From Pararhizobium sp. (GTDB lineage Bacteria; Pseudomonadota; Alphaproteobacteria; Rhizobiales; Rhizobiaceae), in assembly GCA_017794825.1 (NCBI GenBank), contig CP051237.1, positions 5,939,342-6,003,341 of the forward strand: DNA of 64,000 bases. Direction: 5' to 3'. Positions 59,015 through 64,000 of the stretch are shown here, in pieces. The notes below the pieces were generated by a model. It was not told the DNA's origin and searched no databases. It was given only the letters and a program-made list of their open reading frames with translations. The stretch's first letter is position 1; the number at the start of each line of letters is the position of its first letter. The position numbers and the translations under genes were made by a program.

Positions 59015-59045
59015 CCCGGCCAGTGAATTGACAGTCCCGGCCGGG
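59015..59045 (+). terminator. Possible hairpin after the RRE-like gene
   Basis: CCCGGCC (59015-59021) and GGCCGGG (59039-59045) pair perfectly with a 17-base loop; no T-run. Lies 40 bases after the stop. Confidence 0.35.
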
Positions 59046-59129
59046 ATCAATGCGCCGAACCGAAAGCTCCCGAAAACAATCAAATAAATCATTCAAATCG
59101 CAAGCAGAAAGCCAGCAGGAATTATTTCA

Positions 59130-61163
59130 ATGTCGCACTACCCGCATGTCTTCAGGCCGCTCGATCTTGGTTTCACCACGCTGCCAAACCGCATCTTGAT
59201 GGGATCGATGCACACCGGGCTCGAAGACCGCGGAGCGCACGACCGTGTCGCAACCTATTTTGCGGAGCGGGCCCGAGGAGGCGTCGGCCTGATCGTCACA
59301 GGAGGCGTGGCGCCGAATGTCGAAGGCTCCGCTTTTCCGAACGCCGGCAAGCTCTCCGAACCTGACGAGATCGCCCATCACCTGCCCGTGACGCGCGCTG
59401 TTCACGAGGAAGGCGGCAAAATTGCGATGCAGATCCTGCATACGGGACGCTACGCCTACCACCACGCCGCCGTTTCGGCCTCCGCGATCAAGTCGCCGAT
59501 CTCGCCCTTTGAGCCGATAGAACTTGATGAAGCGGGGATAGAGAAGCAGATCGCCGATTTCGCCAACTGCGCGGCGCTCGCCCGTGAAGCCGGCTATGAC
59601 GGCGTCGAAATCATGGGGTCGGAAGGCTACTTCATCAACCAGTTCCTGGTCACCCACACCAACAAGCGCGACGATGACTGGGGTGGATCGTATGACAACC
59701 GGATGCGGCTGCCGGTCGAGATCGTCAAGCGGGTCCGCGCAGCCGTCGGCGACGACTTCATCATCATCTACCGTCTTTCGATGATCGATCTCGTGCCCGA
59801 CGGCTCCACCTGGGACGAGGTCGTTCAGCTTGCGAAGGCGATCGAGGCGGCTGGCGCTTCCATCATCAACACCGGAATTGGCTGGCACGAGGCGCGCATT
59901 CCGACGATCGCCACCTCGGTGCCGCGCCGCGCCTTTGCCTGGGTCACGAAACGCATGATGGGAGAAGTGGGTATTCCGCTTGTTACTTCCAACCGCATCA
60001 ACACACCGGAGGTTGCGGAAGAGGTCCTTGCGGAAGGTTGCGCCGACATGATCTCCATGGCCCGTCCATTCCTCGCCGACGCATATTTCGTCAAAAAAGC
60101 CCAGGAAGGCCGGGCTGACGAGATCGCGCCTTGCATCGCCTGCAACCAGGCCTGCCTCGATCACACATTCCAGCTCAAGACGTCGACCTGCCTGGTCAAT
60201 CCCCGCGCCTGCAACGAGACCGAACTCGTTTACGAAAGGGCGAGCCATCCGAAATCGATAGCCATCATCGGCGCCGGGCCGGCGGGTCTGTCCACAGCGA
60301 TTGTCGCGGCGGAACGCGGCCACAGGGTCACGCTGTTCGACAAGGCAGCTGATATCGGCGGACAGTTGAACATGGCCAAGAAAGTTCCCGGCAAGGAGGA
60401 GTTTTACGGCCTCATTGACTATTACAGACGACAGCTTGAGCTACAGCAGGTGAAGTTGGTTCTCGGCGCCAATGTCGACGCCGCCATGCTGCGCGAACAG
60501 GGATATGACGAGATCATAGTCGCCACCGGCGTGCTTCCCCGCACCCCGGAGATTGCCGGCCTCGATCATCCCAAAGTGCTGAGCTATGTCGACGTGCTCG
60601 CAGGCAATGCGAAAGTGGGCGGCAAGGTCGCCGTTGTCGGCGCCGGCGGCATCGGCTTCGACATATGCGAGTTTCTCGCTCATGAAGGCGCATCGCCGAC
60701 GGAGGATCTTGACCTCTGGAAACATGAATGGGGCGTCAGCGATCCGGCGGTCGATCGCAGCGGGCTGGCGCCTGAGGGACCGCAACCCGCCCCCTCGCCT
60801 CGCGAGATCACACTGCTTCAGAGAAAGTCGAAAAAGCATGGCGCCGGTCTCGGAAAGACGACGGGTTGGATCCACCGCGCATCATTGATGATGAAACAGG
60901 TCAGAATGCTGGGCAACGTCAACTACGAGGAAATCGGCGACCGCGGTCTGAAGATTTCCTTCGGGGACGATCGCCGCGACCCGCAATGGCTTGACGTCGA
61001 CACAATCGTCATCTGCGCGGGACAGCTCTCCGAAACCGCGCTGGCGTCCGACCTGGACACGCACGCGATGCCGAACCACGTCATCGGCGGCGCCGACGTC
61101 GCCGCGGAACTTGACGCGAAACGGGCGATCGACCAGGGCAGTAGGCTGGCCGCCGCGCTTTAG
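59130..61163 (+). CDS. NADH:flavin oxidoreductase / 2,4-dienoyl-CoA reductase-like (FadH type)
   Basis: 677 residues: FMN TIM-barrel (old yellow enzyme type; LGFTTLPNRILMGSMHTGLE at start, HTGRYAYH, GSEGYFINQFL), 4Fe-4S site CIACNQACLDHTF with further Cys in STCLVNPRAC, then an FAD/NAD(P) domain with IAIIGAGPAGLSTAIVAAER and VAVVGAGGIGFD. This is the FadH/trimethylamine-dehydrogenase architecture; dienoyl-CoA reduction in fatty-acid oxidation is likely, but N-demethylation-type relatives exist and the amine operon is nearby. ATG 59130 behind AGGA. Confidence 0.88.
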   Translation: MSHYPHVFRPLDLGFTTLPNRILMGSMHTGLEDRGAHDRVATYFAERARGGVGLIVTGGVAPNVEGSAFPNAGKLSEPDEIAHHLPVTRAVHEEGGKIAMQILHTGRYAYHHAAVSASAIKSPISPFEPIELDEAGIEKQIADFANCAALAREAGYDGVEIMGSEGYFINQFLVTHTNKRDDDWGGSYDNRMRLPVEIVKRVRAAVGDDFIIIYRLSMIDLVPDGSTWDEVVQLAKAIEAAGASIINTGIGWHEARIPTIATSVPRRAFAWVTKRMMGEVGIPLVTSNRINTPEVAEEVLAEGCADMISMARPFLADAYFVKKAQEGRADEIAPCIACNQACLDHTFQLKTSTCLVNPRACNETELVYERASHPKSIAIIGAGPAGLSTAIVAAERGHRVTLFDKAADIGGQLNMAKKVPGKEEFYGLIDYYRRQLELQQVKLVLGANVDAAMLREQGYDEIIVATGVLPRTPEIAGLDHPKVLSYVDVLAGNAKVGGKVAVVGAGGIGFDICEFLAHEGASPTEDLDLWKHEWGVSDPAVDRSGLAPEGPQPAPSPREITLLQRKSKKHGAGLGKTTGWIHRASLMMKQVRMLGNVNYEEIGDRGLKISFGDDRRDPQWLDVDTIVICAGQLSETALASDLDTHAMPNHVIGGADVAAELDAKRAIDQGSRLAAAL

Positions 61164-61233
61164 ACCGTCTCGGCTTCGCCTTGCGCGGCCGCGGCCCAGT
61201 CCCTACCTCCCTGTGGTCAGTGGACAGGGAATC

Positions 61234-62508
61234 ATGAAGATATTCATCGCGACTGTCGGAACACGCGGCGATGTTCAGCCTTACGTCGCCCTCGGCAAAG
61301 GGCTTCGCGCAGCCGGGCATGACGTGACGCTCGCCACCTGCGAACGCTTCCGTGGCTTCGTGGAGGAGCACGGGCTTGGATACGGGCATGTCAACGACGA
61401 GATCATGCAGCTTGTCGACAGTGACGTAGGCAAGGAGCTTATGGAAAAGGCGACCGGCGTTCCACAGATCATCGCCGCCAATTTCCGGCTCATGCGCCGG
61501 GTCGGTCCGATGCAGGAACGGCTTCTGAACGACATCTGGGAAGCCGCGCGCGCCTGCGAGCCAGACCTGATCCTGTTTCACCCGAAAGCGGTGCTTGGCC
61601 CGGCCATTGCCGAGAAGCTCGACATTGAAGCGGCGCTGGCGAGCCCGATTCCGATGATCGTGCCCACGGGAGACTTTCCCTGCGCCGGATTTCCCGTCGC
61701 GCCATTGGGCCGCGCCTACAACCGGATGACCTATGGCTTCGTGAACATGTTCATGCGGCTGATAGCGGGTCGCTATGTACGCAAATGGCGCCGTCAGACC
61801 GCTACACCGCCAAGGGGCCGCAATTTCGATATCCTGCACAGTCCGGACGGAGAAATCGCTCCCGCCATCTTCGCTTACAGCAACCATGTCATTCCAAGGC
61901 CTTCCGACTGGCCGGACCAGGTCGCCGCTACCGGATACTGGTTTCTTGAAACCGGCGGCGACTGGCGCCCAACGCCGGAATTGACGGATTTTCTCGAGGC
62001 GGGCCCGGCGCCGATCTATGTCGGCTTCGGCTCGATGTCAGGACGCAATCCGGATCAGAAAGCGCGCATGTTCGTCGATGCGCTCGTCAGGAGCGGCCAT
62101 CGCGGCGTCCTTGCCCGCGGATGGGGCGGACTGGACGCAGCCGAGCTTCCCGACACCATTCTCGCAATCGAAGAAGCGCCGCATGACTGGCTGTTTCCAC
62201 GCATGGCGGCAGTCGTCCATCACGGCGGCGCCGGGACAACGGCGGCAGGCCTGAGAGCCGGCAGACCAACGCTCATCTGTCCGTTTTTTGCAGATCAACC
62301 ATTCTGGGGTCGCCAGGTCGAGCGCATTGGCGCAGGTCCTGCTCCAATCATGCAGAAGAAACTCACGACCGAGCGCCTTGTCGCCGCTTTTGACACGCTG
62401 ATGAATGACAAGGCGATGAAAAGCAAAGCGGCTGAGATCGGCGCCAGGATCAGCGCCGAAAACGGCGTCGAAAACGCAATCCGGTTTATCGAAGCCCTGA
62501 AACGCTGA
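61234..62508 (+). CDS. UGT-like glycosyltransferase (sterol/macrolide glucosyltransferase family)
   Basis: 424 residues of the GT-B fold, family-1/28 type. MKIFIATVGTRGDVQPYVALGKGLRAAGH is the classic N-terminus, and the C-terminal donor site HHGGAGTTAAGLRAGRP followed by PFFADQPFWG matches UGT signatures. Transfers a sugar from a nucleotide donor to a lipid, sterol-like or natural-product acceptor; acceptor unknown. Convergent, 11 bases from the membrane-hotdog fusion gene. Confidence 0.87.
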   Translation: MKIFIATVGTRGDVQPYVALGKGLRAAGHDVTLATCERFRGFVEEHGLGYGHVNDEIMQLVDSDVGKELMEKATGVPQIIAANFRLMRRVGPMQERLLNDIWEAARACEPDLILFHPKAVLGPAIAEKLDIEAALASPIPMIVPTGDFPCAGFPVAPLGRAYNRMTYGFVNMFMRLIAGRYVRKWRRQTATPPRGRNFDILHSPDGEIAPAIFAYSNHVIPRPSDWPDQVAATGYWFLETGGDWRPTPELTDFLEAGPAPIYVGFGSMSGRNPDQKARMFVDALVRSGHRGVLARGWGGLDAAELPDTILAIEEAPHDWLFPRMAAVVHHGGAGTTAAGLRAGRPTLICPFFADQPFWGRQVERIGAGPAPIMQKKLTTERLVAAFDTLMNDKAMKSKAAEIGARISAENGVENAIRFIEALKR

Positions 62509-62519
62509 CGGAGCTGCGG

Positions 62520-63998
62520 CTACACGTGCGGCGTGAAGGCGACCACCACGTCGGACGGAATATCCGTAAGGCTGTAATTGTCGGTCGTGACGAACATGAG
62601 GGACTGTTCGCCCTCCCCCAGCAACTCGCGTGAGCTGTTGAAGAGTTGATGCTCGAGTTTCACGAACTTGCGATTGTAGGTCTTGATCCGCAACCGGACG
62701 ATGATTTCCTCGAATTCGCGGGCTTCGCGGATAAATTTGTGATTGAAGCTTCTGGTCAGGATGTAGAACGGCGTCTGCTTGAGATCGAAATTCGGCATGC
62801 AGCGGCGGAAGAACAGCTCCCTGGCCTTGCCGACCCAGGACACGTAGTTCGCGAAATAGACATTGCCGACGGAATTCGTATCGGAATAGGTCGCCGTCAG
62901 CCTGATCTCGAACCACTTGCCGTCGAACCGCCCGTCGGGATCGAATGCAGGAAGGACATCGCGGGGCTGCAGGACAACCTGGTCCTTGCGTGAACCGGGC
63001 AGGATCTCGACGGCGTCCAGTTTCGGCGCGGAAACGATTTCGTGGCCATCTTCCGATCTTGCATGGCGCCTTTCAACGAGCAGCGGCGACAGCGCCATCA
63101 GCCCGGCTACCGTCATGAGCACAGGAATATCGTTGAGATATCCGGAACTCATGACCAGCAGCGAAGCGAGGCCGGCAAACATGGTCGTCGTCGTGATGAC
63201 AGTCCTTTTTCCGTCCCACAGATCACGCAACAATATCGCGCCATAGGGCACGAAGAGAGTGGCGTAGACGATCATGAAATATTCCAGATGACCGCCAACC
63301 GACCAGACCAGGACCGCAGCGCCGGACGCCAGAACAATGGCGGGTAGCGTCGATTTCAGGAAACCTTGCGGCATCATTCGCAGCAACGGGTTGTCGCTGG
63401 CGTTGACCACCGTGGGCAGGAACCACGAAAGCGCGGACTGCGCGCTGTCGAAGGTGGCAAGAAGACAGAGCAGAACCCAGACGCCGTAGAGGAGCAAAGG
63501 CAATCCGCCGCCTTGCGAGAGCGCTTGCGTGACGGCCGACTGCGCATGGACGAAACCGTCCCGACCAACGAAGGCCGCAGCTTCGAGCCCGCCCGTCACC
63601 TGCATGGCGAGAACGCCATTGAGCATGAGCAGACAGAAAAAGATGATGCCGCCGAATGCGAAACTCCTTGCAATCGGGATTTTACGCCGTTGCATTTCCA
63701 CGGCGCGCTGCCACTGCTGTATGTCATAGGCCGGCCCGAGGAGGAGCCCGACGGTCATTGGAAACAACAGTCCTGCAAAGAATGGAAGATCGCCTATCTG
63801 CGCAGTCGACGAGATGGCGGAGCCGTTGGCGACAAGCAGAACGATCGCGGCGACCGCGGCGGCCAGATAGGCTGCATGCAGTTTGACGAGGCGGCCTATT
63901 CCCGCCAGTTCGCCCGTAAAAACTCCGATCGCAAGAATGGAAAGCGCCATGAAGATCGCCGGCGTGGAGCCGAGCGGCACCAGGAAATAGGACATCAA
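62520..63998 (-). CDS. Membrane transporter-like protein fused to a hotdog thioesterase domain (may be cut by window end)
   Basis: At least 492 residues. The first about 320 contain 9-10 hydrophobic segments (IFMALSILAIGVFTGELAGI first; LLLGPAYDIQQWQR between segments resembles sodium:solute symporter-type loops). Residues about 365-492 form a hotdog domain of the 4-hydroxybenzoyl-CoA thioesterase class: TATYSDTNSVGNVYFANYVSW, ILTRSFNHKFIREA, VKLEHQLFNSS. Such a membrane-thioesterase fusion suggests hydrolysis of acyl-CoA/ACP at the membrane. The frame is still open at the window edge, so the true start may lie beyond 64000. Confidence 0.72.
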   Translation of the reverse strand: MMSYFLVPLGSTPAIFMALSILAIGVFTGELAGIGRLVKLHAAYLAAAVAAIVLLVANGSAISSTAQIGDLPFFAGLLFPMTVGLLLGPAYDIQQWQRAVEMQRRKIPIARSFAFGGIIFFCLLMLNGVLAMQVTGGLEAAAFVGRDGFVHAQSAVTQALSQGGGLPLLLYGVWVLLCLLATFDSAQSALSWFLPTVVNASDNPLLRMMPQGFLKSTLPAIVLASGAAVLVWSVGGHLEYFMIVYATLFVPYGAILLRDLWDGKRTVITTTTMFAGLASLLVMSSGYLNDIPVLMTVAGLMALSPLLVERRHARSEDGHEIVSAPKLDAVEILPGSRKDQVVLQPRDVLPAFDPDGRFDGKWFEIRLTATYSDTNSVGNVYFANYVSWVGKARELFFRRCMPNFDLKQTPFYILTRSFNHKFIREAREFEEIIVRLRIKTYNRKFVKLEHQLFNSSRELLGEGEQSLMFVTTDNYSLTDIPSDVVVAFTPHV

Positions 63999-64000
63999 GG

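Noticed and set aside
1..64000. CRISPR arrays, tRNA/rRNA genes, insertion sequences, phage genes
   Set aside because: None recognised on either strand; no spaced direct repeats, transposase motifs or integrase motifs seen.

Overview
The window looks like chromosomal DNA of an alphaproteobacterium, most probably of the Hyphomicrobiales (Rhizobiales). It is GC-rich and densely coded, with many ATGA-coupled operons, many ABC uptake systems and an Anbu/transglutaminase/alpha-E/ATP-grasp operon. It also carries a patatin/acetoacetate decarboxylase/hydroxybutyrate dehydrogenase group. This placement rests on gene content and style only. No rRNA, tRNA, CRISPR array, insertion sequence or phage module was recognised.

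Layout. 1-9 kb: end of an adenine deaminase gene; a reverse transcriptase gene translationally overlapped with a large multi-membrane-span protein (1917-5322); an RNase T2; an M20 amidohydrolase; a phosphoribosyltransferase; a 1-Cys peroxiredoxin. 9.2-21.4 kb: a catabolic island with a glyoxalase-like protein, a family-1 ABC importer, a medium-chain dehydrogenase, an acyl-CoA ligase and an unusual hotdog-TetR fusion regulator, then a GNAT protein, an MFS transporter, an SDR and a LysR regulator. 21.5-24.9 kb: a tightly coupled ECF transporter operon (S, fused AA', T) ending in a second phosphoribosyltransferase, behind a near-consensus sigma-54 promoter. 25-29.5 kb: taurine-pyruvate-type aminotransferase, and the ketone-body/patatin group. 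29.7-34.8 kb: CUT2-type sugar ABC operon divergent from an SGNH hydrolase and a ROK regulator, with a palindrome in the shared promoter. 34.8-39.3 kb: Anbu operon. 39.5-45.1 kb: VOC protein, LysE exporter, 2-hydroxyacid dehydrogenase, HipBA toxin-antitoxin pair, HisN-type phosphatase and DeoR regulator. 45.3-52.8 kb: quaternary-amine ABC operon with a choline-kinase-like protein and a dimethylglycine/sarcosine dehydrogenase-like flavoprotein. 53-64 kb: hybrid histidine kinase with a degenerate receiver, a LuxR-type response regulator, membrane-anchored glutamate-synthase-like protein, DUF992 protein, an orphan RiPP-recognition-like protein, a FadH-like flavoprotein, a UGT-like glycosyltransferase and a membrane-hotdog fusion running to the window edge.

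Best candidate for an undescribed system: the membrane protein/reverse transcriptase operon (5322 down to 1917). The polymerase has intact catalytic motifs. The operon is preceded by a coupled 10-codon leader ORF and followed by a 10-bp inverted repeat enclosing two short hairpins that could belong to an associated RNA. Other original observations are the sigma-54 controlled ECF/phosphoribosyltransferase operon whose fused ATPase is asymmetrically degenerate, the hotdog-TetR fusion with a 16-bp palindrome at the head of its cluster, the orphan RRE-like protein with a tiny upstream ORF, and a histidine kinase whose receiver has Ser at the phosphoacceptor position.
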